A DNA stretch of 64,000 nt from Lachnotalea glycerini (GTDB taxonomy: Bacteria; Bacillota; Clostridia; Lachnospirales; Lachnospiraceae), in NCBI RefSeq assembly GCF_003201285.1, contig NZ_QICS01000006.1:1-64000 (forward strand), written 5' to 3'. The notes under the pieces were generated by a model, which worked only from the letters and a program-made list of their open reading frames with translations, was not told the origin of the DNA and ran no database searches. Each line of letters opens with the position of its first letter. Position 1 is the first letter of the stretch. The position numbers and the translations under genes were made by a program. This document shows positions 1 through 11,584 of this stretch, one piece after another.

Positions 1-33
1 TGCATTTTTAGATTTGGATACCATAAGTCTCAT
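1..33 (-). CDS. 5' end of a minus-strand gene, possibly an IS1634-type transposase (cut by window edge)
   Basis: An ATG on the minus strand at 33 follows a strong AGGAGG ribosome binding site at about 42-47. Only eleven codons are visible (MRLMVSKSKNA). This start resembles the N-terminus of IS1634/IS4-type transposases as I remember them, which often begin with a short basic 'SKSKN' segment. Eleven residues cannot prove the family. The gene boundary and its orientation are clear; the product name is a guess. Confidence 0.35.
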   Translation of the reverse strand, partial: MRLMVSKSKNA

Positions 34-103
34 GTGTAACACCTCCTATATCCATATTATAACACAATACCCATAAAATACCCACTATTATTTTTAAAAT
101 TTG

Positions 104-134
104 ACAAAAAAATAAAGCCATAACAGGGCTTTTA
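104..134. terminator. Terminator-like hairpin
   Basis: The hairpin is AAAGCC / GGCTTT around a short loop. An A/T-rich tail lies on both sides: a run of T on the minus strand, and TTTTAGAGATTTTTT on the plus strand. It sits between the left-edge minus gene and the small plus ORF, and no gene visibly ends in it. Confidence 0.35.
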
Positions 135-194
135 GAGATTTTTTCTTTATGTAACTGTCAAACTCCCGCAATTAAAGAAGGATTTCGAAGCTTA

Positions 195-380
195 ATGATT
201 GAGCTGATAGCAGCCTTTCCCTATCTTATAATCTGGGCAGTTGTCATAACTCTTGTTATCATATTAGGAAAAAAAGGATATAAAAAGTATTTTAACAAAC
301 AAAAGACAAATACAAATATCAGACAAAATAATGCGTCTGAGAAAGAGACTGATTCAAATGAGCACGATGAGAATAACTAG
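195..380 (+). CDS. Small single-pass membrane protein, unknown function
   Basis: This 61-residue ORF has one hydrophobic segment at about residues 5-25, followed by a basic stretch (GKKGYKKYFNKQK) and a polar, acidic tail rich in Asn, Glu and Asp. That arrangement predicts an N-terminal membrane anchor with a cytoplasmic tail. A weak GAAGGA ribosome binding site lies about ten bases upstream of the ATG. No family is recognised. It stands alone between the left-edge gene and the glycosylase. It could be a real small membrane protein or a chance ORF; the clean amphipathic layout favours a real one. Confidence 0.45.
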   Translation: MIELIAAFPYLIIWAVVITLVIILGKKGYKKYFNKQKTNTNIRQNNASEKETDSNEHDENN

Positions 381-518
381 TTCCTAGAAATATAAGGAAT
401 GTCGTGCATTTTAGTGCACTCTATATTATAATGAATCATGCACGGTTAGCTTTCTAAAAACAGAAAGAACCTGGATAAAACATGAATATAGTGTGCATTT
501 TGCATGACTGGGGGACAA

Positions 519-1412
519 ATGAAGATTAAACAAGAGAATAACAATATTATATTAGAGGAGGTAGATTCCTTCGATATTGAACAGATATTAGAATGTGGGC
601 AATGCTTTCATTTTGATAAGCTGGAGGAAAAAGAATATGTCTTAGTAGCAAAGGATCATTTGCTTCACATCAAACAGGTTGGTGAGAAAATTACGTTTTA
701 TGACACGGATGAGCACACCTTTGAAACGGTTTGGAGATCATATTTTGACTTAGACAGAGATTATAGCCAGATTAAAAACTGGCTGATTGAGAATGAAAAA
801 AGAGTACTGAATCAAAATGGTGCTCTTGAGCAGGTAATTATAGAAAAAAGCGGAATCAGGATTTTAAATCAGGATTTTTTTGAAACTTTGATTTCATTTA
901 TCATTTCTCAAAATAAGCAGATTCCCCATATTAAACAAATTGTAAATACTCTTTCTATAAAATATGGTGAACCGGCAGGGGAGATAAATGCAAAAGAATA
1001 TTATTGTTTTCCGACTATTGAGAAGCTAAGCAAGGTGAGTGATTCTGAAATGCGTTTGTGTAAAACTGGGTTTCGCGCCCCCTACATATTAAATGCTTGT
1101 GAGAAGATTTTAGATGGAACGATTAAGGAAGAAAGCTTGTTAAACTGTAGCTTCAGACAGGCAAGAGAAGAGCTTATGCAGATTAAAGGGGTTGGGAGTA
1201 AGGTAGCAAGTTGTGTAGCGCTATTTTCACTTTCAAAGAGAGATGCTTTTCCAATTGATGTATGGATTAAACGAATTATGGAAAGAATTTATTTTGAAAA
1301 GGAGACACCTAAGAGCGAAATAGAGCAGTTTGCTGATCGAATCTATGGAGAATATGGAGGATATGCACAACAGTATTTGTTCTATTATGCCCGAGATTTA
1401 GGTTTGAAATAA
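519..1412 (+). CDS. ogg: 8-oxoguanine DNA glycosylase/AP lyase (OGG family)
   Basis: This HhH-GPD superfamily DNA repair enzyme of about 297 residues should excise 8-oxoguanine and nick the abasic site. The helix-hairpin-helix and catalytic block reads MQIKGVGSKVASCVALF then AFPIDVWIKRIM. It carries the Lys of the 'GVGxKVA' motif and the Asp of 'PxDVW', which match the Schiff-base Lys and catalytic Asp of human OGG1. The N-terminal part (ILECGQCFHFDKLEEKEYV) matches the OGG N-domain. An ATG lies further upstream at 504, but the ATG at 519 is better placed behind the GGGGGA ribosome binding site. It appears to be a single-gene unit. The next 330 bases hold no gene until groES. Confidence 0.88.
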   Translation: MKIKQENNNIILEEVDSFDIEQILECGQCFHFDKLEEKEYVLVAKDHLLHIKQVGEKITFYDTDEHTFETVWRSYFDLDRDYSQIKNWLIENEKRVLNQNGALEQVIIEKSGIRILNQDFFETLISFIISQNKQIPHIKQIVNTLSIKYGEPAGEINAKEYYCFPTIEKLSKVSDSEMRLCKTGFRAPYILNACEKILDGTIKEESLLNCSFRQAREELMQIKGVGSKVASCVALFSLSKRDAFPIDVWIKRIMERIYFEKETPKSEIEQFADRIYGEYGGYAQQYLFYYARDLGLK

Positions 1413-1668
1413 AACATAACCAAATTGCTTATATGGATTATCAAAATATTTACTTAATTCATTTAGAAGCTTAATTAGAAAAAAAGTGGAATAAAGAATA
1501 ATTAGCATTTTATCGGAGTAAAATGAATAGAAATAATATAAAATATTGAAAAGTGAGAAAAGGAGAGAAAACGAGAGAAAACGAGAGTCAATAAAAGATA
1601 AAATTGGAAAAACAATCTTCTGAAACAGTTGCATAATTTTCACGAATTAACTAATATATGTCTATCGG

Positions 1669-1695
1669 TTAGCACTCGAGCTAAGTGAGTGCTAA
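1669..1695 (+). promoter_or_regulatory. CIRCE operator (HrcA binding site)
   Basis: The inverted repeat TTAGCACTC-N9-GAGTGCTAA matches the CIRCE consensus without a mismatch. It lies 58 bases upstream of groES, in the expected leader position. HrcA repressor is known to bind CIRCE and couple groESL expression to protein-folding stress. No hrcA gene is in the window. Confidence 0.97.
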
Positions 1696-1752
1696 TAAAT
1701 AAAAAGAAAAATTACTGTATTGGCGTGAAAGCGCGTCAGGAAAGGAGTCAAA

Positions 1753-3689
<1,937 letters not shown>

Positions 3690-3732
3690 TTAGTCAGTAA
3701 TCATTAATTAATCATTAATTTTTAATAGAGGG

Positions 3733-3773
3733 CATCCTAATATTACGTAAAAGTAATGTTAGGATGTCTTTTT
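3733..3773 (+). terminator. Intrinsic terminator of groESL
   Basis: The stem CATCCTAATATTA / TAATGTTAGGATG has 13 pairs (one G-U) around an 8-base loop and is followed at once by TCTTTTT. Confidence 0.9.
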
Positions 3774-3894
3774 GTATGAAAAATTTATACTAATTAAAAT
3801 ATTAGTTGTATTATGATAGATTGCAGATTAGGTAATACATAATTTATGATTAGCTGCACATAATATTCAGAAATGAAAAGTGAGAGGAGTTATT

Positions 3895-4107
3895 ATGAAA
3901 GATAAACCGAAAAAACAGGACAGTATTGATAAGTATTTAAGTGATGAATATACGAATGCAGTATCAACTACAGATTGTACAGGTTTAATGCCATCAAATC
4001 CGGCATCCAAATCAGAAGCAGATTCCTATAAGGAAATCTATAATTATCAGGTTCCTATTGCAGAAGATCAAGACAACAAAGATAGTTTGAGTGATAAAAA
4101 TAAGTAA
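3895..4107 (+). CDS. Small hydrophilic protein, unknown function
   Basis: About 70 residues, strongly polar, with no hydrophobic segment. It runs from a Lys-rich start (MKDKPKKQDSIDKYLSDEY) through TGLMPSNPASKSEA to an acidic tail ending SDKNK. The start at ATG 3895 is preferred over the in-frame GTG at 3880, because the GAGAGGAG ribosome binding site lies between them. It stands alone between the groEL terminator and the ABC operon. I do not recognise a family; it resembles the small conserved polar proteins common in Lachnospiraceae genomes. Confidence 0.6.
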   Translation: MKDKPKKQDSIDKYLSDEYTNAVSTTDCTGLMPSNPASKSEADSYKEIYNYQVPIAEDQDNKDSLSDKNK

Positions 4108-4403
4108 AAGGCTTTACAAAGGAACTCTATGGTGATAAAATTAAATCCCTTTTTATAATAAAAAGAGAATACCTACCAAAACGGGTTCCTTTGTCAATTT
4201 CAAAGGAAAACGAGTATCGAAAGATATTCTGTCGCTTGGCAAGATATTTTAACATGTAAGATTTTATTCGGTTTGAAATCTTAGTGTTAGGTTGAATTAC
4301 AATCAACCTTAATAATCAGTATTATAAATGACAGATAAGAAAGCTTCTTTATGTCCTCTGATAAAAATGATTATTTAAAAATATTACTACCAGGAGGTTA
4401 AAA
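4108..4403 (+). other. Intergenic leader with competing inverted repeats
   Basis: No gene is seen in these 296 bases. ACAAAGGAAC at 4116-4125 is the exact reverse complement of GTTCCTTTGT at 4185-4194. The second arm can instead pair with CAAAGGAAAAC at 4201-4211. Mutually exclusive pairing of this kind can act as a switch in the leader of the ABC operon that starts at 4404. Confidence 0.4.
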
Positions 4404-5204
4404 ATGATTAAGGTAGAAAAACTAAGTAAGACCTATCAGGTCGCAAGGAGAAATTCTGGCTTCAGGGAGGCAATTAAATCGCTTTATAGCAAAGAGTACG
4501 AAGAAATCAAGGCTTTGGATTGTATTTCCTTTACCATTTTGGATGGAGAAATGGTTGGCTATATTGGTCCAAATGGAGCAGGTAAAAGCAGTACTATTAA
4601 GGTACTAAGCGGAATTCTAACTCCGGATTCGGGCGAATGCACTATCAATGGAAGAATTCCATGGAAAGAGAGAAAAGCCCATGTCCGTGATATCGGTGTT
4701 GTTTTCGGACAACGTTCACAATTATGGTGGGATGTGCCGGTAATCGATTCCTTTGAGCTAATCAGGGATATTTATAGTGTTCCCAAGGAGATGTATCAGA
4801 GAAATTTAGAGGAATTGGTTGAGCTATTGTCACTGAATCAAATCGTAAAAACTCCCGTAAGGCAATTATCACTTGGACAACGGATGCGTTGCGAGATAGC
4901 AGCGGCATTATTACATAGTCCTAAAATTCTTTTCCTTGATGAGCCTACGATTGGGCTTGACGCAGTATCAAAGCTTGCAGTGAGAGACTTTATATTGGGT
5001 CTGAATCAAAAACATAATACCACTGTAATTTTAACGACCCATGATATGCAGGATATTGAAGCGCTTACCTCAAGAATTCTTCTGATTGGTAAGGGTAAAA
5101 TTTTGATGGATGGAAGTTTGGATGAATTAAAAGGCAAATCCGTTCATCAAGATGCTTCCCTGGATGAAATTGTTGCACAACTATATAAGCAGTTTCGGAT
5201 ATAG
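4404..5204 (+). CDS. ABC transporter ATP-binding protein (COG4586 type)
   Basis: This 266-residue ATPase subunit powers the two membrane proteins that follow. It shows Walker A (GPNGAGKSS), the signature LSLGQRMR, Walker B (ILFLDEPTIGLD) and the switch His in TTHDMQD. The N-terminal extension with a basic segment (RRNSGFREAIKSLY) is typical of the COG4586 subgroup of uncharacterised ABC-2 exporters. Its start follows AGGAGG. It is the first gene of a three-gene operon (11-base gaps). The substrate is unknown; related systems are annotated only as multidrug or lipid exporters. Confidence 0.9.
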   Translation: MIKVEKLSKTYQVARRNSGFREAIKSLYSKEYEEIKALDCISFTILDGEMVGYIGPNGAGKSSTIKVLSGILTPDSGECTINGRIPWKERKAHVRDIGVVFGQRSQLWWDVPVIDSFELIRDIYSVPKEMYQRNLEELVELLSLNQIVKTPVRQLSLGQRMRCEIAAALLHSPKILFLDEPTIGLDAVSKLAVRDFILGLNQKHNTTVILTTHDMQDIEALTSRILLIGKGKILMDGSLDELKGKSVHQDASLDEIVAQLYKQFRI

Positions 5205-5215
5205 GAGGGGATAGG

Positions 5216-6019
5216 ATGAAAAAGTATCTCTCTTTTTTTCGCATGCGCTTTATAAATGGATTCCAGTATAGAATTGCCGCCCTGGCAGGCATCATTACGC
5301 AGTTTGTATGGGGCATGATGGAAATATTAATGTTTCGTGCTTTTTATCGTGCCAATCCATCGGCTTTTCCTATGGAATTTTCGGCACTTAGTTCTTATGT
5401 GTGGTTTCAGCAGGCGTTTTTAGCTCTGTTTATGACTTGGTTTTGGGAAAAGGAGCTGTTTGAATCAATTAAAACTGGAAATATTGCGTATGAACTTTGC
5501 AGACCAGTAGATATTTATTCCATGTGGTTTGTGAGAGGCATAGCTAATCGAGCCAGTAAGGCAATACTACGATGTATTCCAATCTTGCTAACGGGATATT
5601 TACTGCCAAGTCCATATAGGCTCGTATTGCCGGATCACCTAAGTGTATTTGTTTTATTTTTGATGTCAATGCTTTTGGGGTTTCTTGTAGTAGTTGCGTA
5701 TGGAATGATAATATATGGTCTTACCTTTTATACGGTTAATCCTATGGGAATTCGGATGGTTAGTCAGTCACTTGCGGAATTTTTGTCAGGAGCGGTCATT
5801 CCTCTGCCGTTTTTACCGGATAAGATAAGAGCTGTCGTGGAGCTATTGCCCTTTGCTGCAATGCAAAATGTACCGTTTCGAATTTACAGTCAGGATATCA
5901 GTGGCAGCGACATATACCAAGCCATGCTGTTGCAGGTAATCTGGCTCATAATCTTAGTAACAGTCGGTAAAATAATCATGAATAAAGCTTTAGGCAGTCT
6001 AACTGTTCAGGGCGGATGA
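5216..6019 (+). CDS. ABC-2 family transporter permease (COG4587 type)
   Basis: A 267-residue integral membrane protein with about six hydrophobic segments, beginning MKKYLSFFRMRFINGFQYR. Length and layout match the permease half of COG4586/4587/3694 systems. The segment FEFFES-like core is present as FWEKELFESIKTGNIAYEL, a conserved cytoplasmic loop in this family, followed by RPVDIYSMWFVRG. It starts 11 bases after the ATPase behind AGGAGGGGATAGG and lies 10 bases before the second permease. It should form a heterodimeric channel with that protein. Confidence 0.8.
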   Translation: MKKYLSFFRMRFINGFQYRIAALAGIITQFVWGMMEILMFRAFYRANPSAFPMEFSALSSYVWFQQAFLALFMTWFWEKELFESIKTGNIAYELCRPVDIYSMWFVRGIANRASKAILRCIPILLTGYLLPSPYRLVLPDHLSVFVLFLMSMLLGFLVVVAYGMIIYGLTFYTVNPMGIRMVSQSLAEFLSGAVIPLPFLPDKIRAVVELLPFAAMQNVPFRIYSQDISGSDIYQAMLLQVIWLIILVTVGKIIMNKALGSLTVQGG

Positions 6020-6029
6020 AGGAGGAAAA

Positions 6030-6806
6030 ATGAAGCTGTATATGAAATATGTGGGCATTCATATTAGAAGTATGATGCAATATAAAATATCTTTTTTGTT
6101 TACTTCAATTGGACAATTTCTGGTGTCTTTTAACGTGTTTCTTGGAATAGTGTTTATGTTTAAACGTTTTTCTAATGTAGAAAGCTTTACCTATAGTGAA
6201 TGCTTGATGTGCTTTTCTATTGTACTATTGGCGTTCTCCTTTGCAGAGTGTTTTTTTCGAGGTTTTGATGAATTCGCGAGCATGATTGGAAATGGTGAAT
6301 TTGACCGAATTATGATTCGACCAAGAGGTCTTATTTTTCAGGTGATTAGCAGTAAATTAGAACTTACCAGAATTGGACGAATAGTACAGGCGATTGTAAT
6401 GTTTTGCTATGCAGTGTCAAAAAGTCAGATACATTGGAATCTTTACAGGATAATCACAGTGATATTGATGATTGCAGGCGGTACCGTTATATTTGCAGGG
6501 GTTTTTATCATTTATGCCTCTTTATGCTTTTTCACCTTAGATGGTCTGGAATTTATGAATGTATTCACAGATGGAGCCAGAGAATATGGTAAATATCCTA
6601 TTAATGTATATGGTAAAAATGTGCTGAGGCTGTGTACTTATATTATTCCCTTTGCTTTATTCCAATATTATCCCTTTTTATATTTATGCGGGAAAAGCAA
6701 TCAGGTATCCTTGGGAATGTTGCCAATGCTTGGGACACTCTTTATTATTCCTTGTTCTGGATTGTGGAGATTGGGAATCAGACATTATCAGTCAACAGGC
6801 TCGTAA
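6030..6806 (+). CDS. ABC-2 family transporter permease (COG3694 type)
   Basis: A 258-residue membrane protein with about six transmembrane segments, the second permease of the operon. It carries the same loop type as its partner (GNGEFDRIMIRPRG), as expected for COG3694. A GGAGG ribosome binding site precedes the ATG. The last gene of the unit, it runs up to a hairpin at 6829-6851. Two out-of-frame ORFs inside it are shadows. Confidence 0.8.
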   Translation: MKLYMKYVGIHIRSMMQYKISFLFTSIGQFLVSFNVFLGIVFMFKRFSNVESFTYSECLMCFSIVLLAFSFAECFFRGFDEFASMIGNGEFDRIMIRPRGLIFQVISSKLELTRIGRIVQAIVMFCYAVSKSQIHWNLYRIITVILMIAGGTVIFAGVFIIYASLCFFTLDGLEFMNVFTDGAREYGKYPINVYGKNVLRLCTYIIPFALFQYYPFLYLCGKSNQVSLGMLPMLGTLFIIPCSGLWRLGIRHYQSTGS

Positions 6807-6821
6807 AGGATATATATTTAT

Positions 6822-6851
6822 TAAAAATCCCATCAGATAATGTCTGATGGG
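6822..6851 (-). terminator. Terminator between convergent genes
   Basis: The perfect 9-bp stem CCCATCAGA / TCTGATGGG has a 5-base loop. A T-run (ATTTTTAAT) follows on the minus strand, so it mainly ends the minus gene at 6863. It also sits 22 bases after the plus-strand ABC operon. Confidence 0.75.
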
Positions 6852-6862
6852 GGATTGAACGG

Positions 6863-7537
6863 TTATTCATTTTCTGAGTAAAGGTATGTTAAAAATTCGA
6901 TGCAGTGTTCTGGATTTTCGGTATTGGAAATAATACTAAAATAAGGAGTTTCTGAGTAGGCGTTAAATTTTTGGAAAAGCTTACTGTCACTAATATCCAT
7001 GGCACAGATATAAGTATTGCCATCTGAGTCAGTACCTGTAATGAACTGATCCTTATGCGTATTATAAAAATTGGCAGGAAGCACTTCATTTAATGGATAA
7101 AACGCATCCTTGTCATCAAAGAAATCAATCATAGACTTATTCATGATTGTGACATCAATTGTCTTAGCCGCAAATTGAGCGAACATTTTAGCGGAACAGT
7201 TTATACTGTATTCATCTGACATATCTTCTGTCATTTGTATGGATGTATCCAGATTGACTCTTACCTTCGATGTATTGATACCCTTTGCGGCAGCAAAGTC
7301 GTCTAATAAAGTAATTTCACCAGAGCTTGCCAAACTTGAATTTACCATGGTAACGTACAGATAAGTATCCTTTGAGTTTTCAATCTGTGCATCTACGATT
7401 CCGTATATTAAAAAAACACAGGCTATTATTCCGATTATCCAATACTTATAATACTCCCATATATATTCAAACTTATCTTTTGCTTTCATTTTGCCCAATT
7501 TCTCTTTTTCAATATTCCACTGTTCTTTAAAACTCAT
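6863..7537 (-). CDS. Membrane-anchored protein, unknown function
   Basis: About 224 residues. A cytoplasmic N-terminus (MSFKEQWNIEKEKLGKMKAKDKFEYIWEYYKYW) precedes one transmembrane segment (IIGIIACVFLIYGIV, about residues 32-48). A predicted extracellular domain of about 175 residues follows, with no Cys pair pattern that I recognise. The domain sequence (TIDVTIMNKSMIDFF, FYPLNEVLP) faintly recalls solute-binding folds, which is speculation. The ATG at 7537 is chosen because GGAGGAA lies just upstream; the in-frame ATG at 7549 overlaps that site. Single-gene unit ending at a bidirectional-looking terminator. Confidence 0.7.
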   Translation of the reverse strand: MSFKEQWNIEKEKLGKMKAKDKFEYIWEYYKYWIIGIIACVFLIYGIVDAQIENSKDTYLYVTMVNSSLASSGEITLLDDFAAAKGINTSKVRVNLDTSIQMTEDMSDEYSINCSAKMFAQFAAKTIDVTIMNKSMIDFFDDKDAFYPLNEVLPANFYNTHKDQFITGTDSDGNTYICAMDISDSKLFQKFNAYSETPYFSIISNTENPEHCIEFLTYLYSENE

Positions 7538-7727
7538 ACTTTCCTCCATTCGTCTTGTTCATACAAGCATAAGTACATAATGAACTATTTTACCATAAAA
7601 TTGTATAAAATTTGTGAAAAATAATTTTTTTCTTTTAAAAAGTGTAAATGTCAGCTATAATAGAAAGAGTTTAGTAATTACAAGAGTAATTTAGATTTTA
7701 TAAAAGTTAATTTAGGAGGATATAAGA

Positions 7728-8219
7728 ATGAATGAAGTATTTATTGAGCAGCTGATTAAGAGGAGGATGACCTCAAAAAGTATGTTAGCAAAGGCTGGTT
7801 TGATATTGCTTACCATTATTGTGTTTGCTTCCAGTATTATAATTCCCTTTGGCTTAATATTGGGAATTTTAATGATTATGCTAGATATTTATCTTTTTAA
7901 AATGTTTGATTTGGAATTTGAATATACCTATATTAAGGGTGAGCTTAGTATAGATAAAATTATGGGAAAGGAAAGGCGTAAAAAAGCAGCATCCTTTGAT
8001 TTATCTCAGCTTGAGATTTTAGCATCCTCAGATTCTTATTTGTTGGATTCCTATCGAAATACAAGTAAAGTATATGATTTTACTTCCTTAGAGCCAGATC
8101 ATAAGGTTTATGCTATGGTTTTACATAGTAACAATGGATATATAAAGGTGTTATTTGAACCAAATTCGGAAATATTAAGTGCCATGAGAGATGCTCATCC
8201 ACGAAAAATAAATATTTAG
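7728..8219 (+). CDS. DUF6106-like membrane protein
   Basis: 163 residues. Two hydrophobic helices in a hairpin (about residues 22-60, LILLTIIVFASSIIIPF and LILGILMIMLDIYLF) follow a short N-terminal segment. A soluble C-terminal domain of about 100 residues comes after them (FEYTYIKGELSIDKIMGKERRK). The layout and the 'GELDIDKI..GRRKR' style segment match what I recall of DUF6106 from Lachnospiraceae; the function is unknown. It has a strong AGGAGG ribosome binding site and stands alone upstream of guaB. Confidence 0.65.
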   Translation: MNEVFIEQLIKRRMTSKSMLAKAGLILLTIIVFASSIIIPFGLILGILMIMLDIYLFKMFDLEFEYTYIKGELSIDKIMGKERRKKAASFDLSQLEILASSDSYLLDSYRNTSKVYDFTSLEPDHKVYAMVLHSNNGYIKVLFEPNSEILSAMRDAHPRKINI

Positions 8220-8273
8220 CTAATTTAACAAATAAGTTATTTTTAAATTGTATATTTACGTTTAAAAATATAA

Positions 8274-8302
8274 TTGACATCAATTCATATTTTTGTTAGA
8301 CT
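8274..8302 (+). promoter_or_regulatory. Probable guaB promoter
   Basis: TTGACA at 8274-8279 and TAGACT at 8297-8302 are separated by 17 bases. Transcription would start near 8309 and include the hairpin at 8325-8355 in the guaB leader. Confidence 0.6.
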
Positions 8303-8324
8303 AGAGAAACTAGAACAAAGAGAG

Positions 8325-8355
8325 GCTGCAAAGGGTGAGATTTACCCTTTGCAGC
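8325..8355 (+). promoter_or_regulatory. 12-bp perfect hairpin in the guaB leader
   Basis: GCTGCAAAGGGT (8325-8336) pairs completely with ACCCTTTGCAGC (8344-8355) across a 7-base loop. There is no U-tract after it, so it is not a plain terminator. It starts about 16 bases after the predicted transcription start and ends 37 bases before the start codon. It could stabilise the mRNA or take part in attenuation. Confidence 0.6.
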
Positions 8356-8374
8356 TACAATATTATAGGGATAA

Positions 8375-9847
<1,473 letters not shown>

Positions 9848-9851
9848 ATGG

Positions 9852-9885
9852 AAAGCCGTTACTAGGAACAAGTAGCGGCTTTTTA
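9852..9885 (+). terminator. Intrinsic terminator of guaB
   Basis: The stem AAAGCCGTTACT / AGTAGCGGCTTT (one G-U) has a 7-base loop and a following T-run. Confidence 0.9.
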
Positions 9886-9950
9886 TAAATATAGATATAT
9901 AAAGTCAGCGCTGAAATATTCATCACCGTTCTTGAACAAGTTTTGGTTTT

Positions 9951-9990
9951 TCATTTCATAGGAAAGACCTTGTTGTTAACGTATAAAAGC
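9951..9990 (+). repeat. Partial copy (A) of the dispersed intergenic repeat
   Basis: TTTCATAGGAAAGACC followed by TTGTTGT matches the left part of the elements at 13437-13632 and 56069-56200. The right arm (TTCCTATGAAAT) and the second hairpin are missing here. The rest of 9886-10144 holds no gene. Confidence 0.6.
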
Positions 9991-10144
9991 TTTTTAAAAT
10001 TGCAAAAAATAAATTTTTTTCCCCGCATGATTTTTAAGGATGTTCTTTTAAAAGAAAAGCTTCCGAAAATATTAATAAAATATTAAATAATAAATATTAG
10101 AAATAGTATATAATAAGGACATTAAACGAAAAAGAGAAAAGGTT

Positions 10145-10798
10145 ATGAAAAAGAAAGAGAAAATAAGAAGTAAGAAAAGAAGAAAACGAAGAATAGTAAG
10201 AAATCTGTTGTTTGGTGCAATTTCTATGCTTATCATTTCAGGCTTTATTATGCTTTTAAGCTTTCTACTCAAATCCAAAATAGTAAAGGATGCCCCAGAT
10301 TTTCAAGTGGATCTACTAACTGTCAACGAATATTCCAGACCGGGTGAAGCAAATAACAAAATAAAGGGAATTGTCATTCACTATACAGCAAATCCGGGAA
10401 CGACAGCAGCTCAAAACAGAAGCTACTTTGAGGGTTTAAAGGATAGCCAGCTTACAAAGGCAAGCAGTCATTTTATTATAGGATTGGAGGGAGAAATTAT
10501 TCAGTGTATTCCAACCAATGAGGTTGCATATGCTTCAAATGACAGAAATTATGACACCATTTCAATTGAATGTTGTCATATGGACGAGACAGGAGAATTT
10601 AATGAAGACACATATCAATCCTTAATACATTTGACCGCTTGGCTGTGCGGAAAATTTGATTTAAAACCAAAGGATGTCATTCGACATTACGACGTAACCG
10701 GTAAAATGTGTCCAAAATATTATGTTGAGCATGAAGATAAATGGGAACAATTTATTAAAGATGTAAAAGATTACATCAATACTTACGGTGAAAAATAA
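10145..10798 (+). CDS. Membrane-anchored N-acetylmuramoyl-L-alanine amidase (Amidase_2/PGRP family)
   Basis: 217 residues. A very basic N-terminus (KKKEKIRSKKRRKRR) precedes one transmembrane anchor (about residues 22-40), followed by an extracellular Amidase_2 domain. This domain cleaves the bond between muramic acid and L-Ala in peptidoglycan. Zinc ligands are visible in IVIHYTANPG (His), RHYDVTGK (His) and KMCPKYY (Cys, in the usual third-ligand position). It is followed 21 bases later by a paralogue with the same domain, so the two probably form a two-gene operon in cell-wall turnover. Which glycan or cell-cycle step each serves cannot be read from sequence. Confidence 0.87.
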   Translation: MKKKEKIRSKKRRKRRIVRNLLFGAISMLIISGFIMLLSFLLKSKIVKDAPDFQVDLLTVNEYSRPGEANNKIKGIVIHYTANPGTTAAQNRSYFEGLKDSQLTKASSHFIIGLEGEIIQCIPTNEVAYASNDRNYDTISIECCHMDETGEFNEDTYQSLIHLTAWLCGKFDLKPKDVIRHYDVTGKMCPKYYVEHEDKWEQFIKDVKDYINTYGEK

Positions 10799-10819
10799 TA
10801 CATAGGGCTGAGGGAAAAA

Positions 10820-11545
10820 ATGTATAACAGGCGCAAGAGAGATAATCATTTATTTGGCAGGATAAAGTTGATCGCAATTATTAGTACAATCATATTGGTC
10901 TGCCTAAGCTATTATGGAATAATAAAAAAGGAAATTTTAGAACTACCAAGCAAAGAAATAGCGAGCGCTGCTGTAGTTAAAGTATCCAATACACAAGCGG
11001 CAGAAGAAGAGACTGCAAATGAAATTGAAACACCCGATTGGATTACAGAAGATTTTGTAGATGTAAATGAATATTCCAGACCGGGAAAAAAATTGGAGGC
11101 AGTCAATGCAGTTGTCATTCATTACACTGGAAATCCGGGAACAACGGCGGCACAGCACAGACATTATTATGGAGAGCTGGCAACTACCAAAGAGGCTTCC
11201 GTAAGCAGTAATTTTGTTGTAGGTATTGAAGGAGAAGTAATTGAATGTGTCCCTATGGATGAAGTGGCATATGCATCAAATGAAAGAAACTCAGATACTT
11301 TATCAATTGAAGTTTGTCACAAAGATAAAACAGGTAAGTTTACAGATGCAAGCTACGAAAGTGTTGTAAAACTAACAGCATTTTTGTGTGAAAAGTTTAA
11401 TTTGGGTGAAGATCAAATAATAAGACATTATGACGTAACAGGCAAGAAATGTCCAAAGTACTATGTAGAGCATGAGGACGAATGGCTGCAATTAAAGAAA
11501 GATGTTATGGAAAGTGTGAAAACAGATAGCTGGAAACAAAATTAA
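10820..11545 (+). CDS. Second membrane-anchored Amidase_2 peptidoglycan amidase, tandem paralogue
   Basis: 241 residues: an N-terminal anchor (about residues 15-34), a longer polar linker than in its neighbour (AAEEETANEIETPD), and an Amidase_2 domain nearly superimposable on that of the preceding gene. Shared strings include VNEYSRPG, NPGTTAAQ, EVAYASN and RHYDVTGK. Zinc ligands are in VVIHYTGNPG, RHYDVTGK and KKCPKYYVE. The gene ends inside the terminator stem at 11528-11565. This is clearly a tandem duplication; the linker difference may set reach into the wall. Confidence 0.87.
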   Translation: MYNRRKRDNHLFGRIKLIAIISTIILVCLSYYGIIKKEILELPSKEIASAAVVKVSNTQAAEEETANEIETPDWITEDFVDVNEYSRPGKKLEAVNAVVIHYTGNPGTTAAQHRHYYGELATTKEASVSSNFVVGIEGEVIECVPMDEVAYASNERNSDTLSIEVCHKDKTGKFTDASYESVVKLTAFLCEKFNLGEDQIIRHYDVTGKKCPKYYVEHEDEWLQLKKDVMESVKTDSWKQN

Positions 11546-11565
11546 TATTTTGGTTCCAGCTTTTT
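11528..11565 (+). terminator. Terminator overlapping the amidase stop codon
   Basis: The stem AGCTGGAAAC / GGTTCCAGCT is followed by TTTTT. The stop codon lies within the loop. Confidence 0.8.
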
Positions 11566-11584
11566 AAAATCCTGAAAAAAGCAA

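Noticed and set aside
1398-1643. Minus-strand ORF of 81 codons after the glycosylase gene
   Set aside because: Low-complexity Phe/Leu/Tyr-rich translation, overlaps the end of a real gene, and no ribosome binding site; a by-product of AT-rich, purine-rich DNA.
6404-6847. Overlapping plus-strand ORFs within the second ABC permease gene
   Set aside because: Out of frame with a complete, family-like permease, and no ribosome binding sites.
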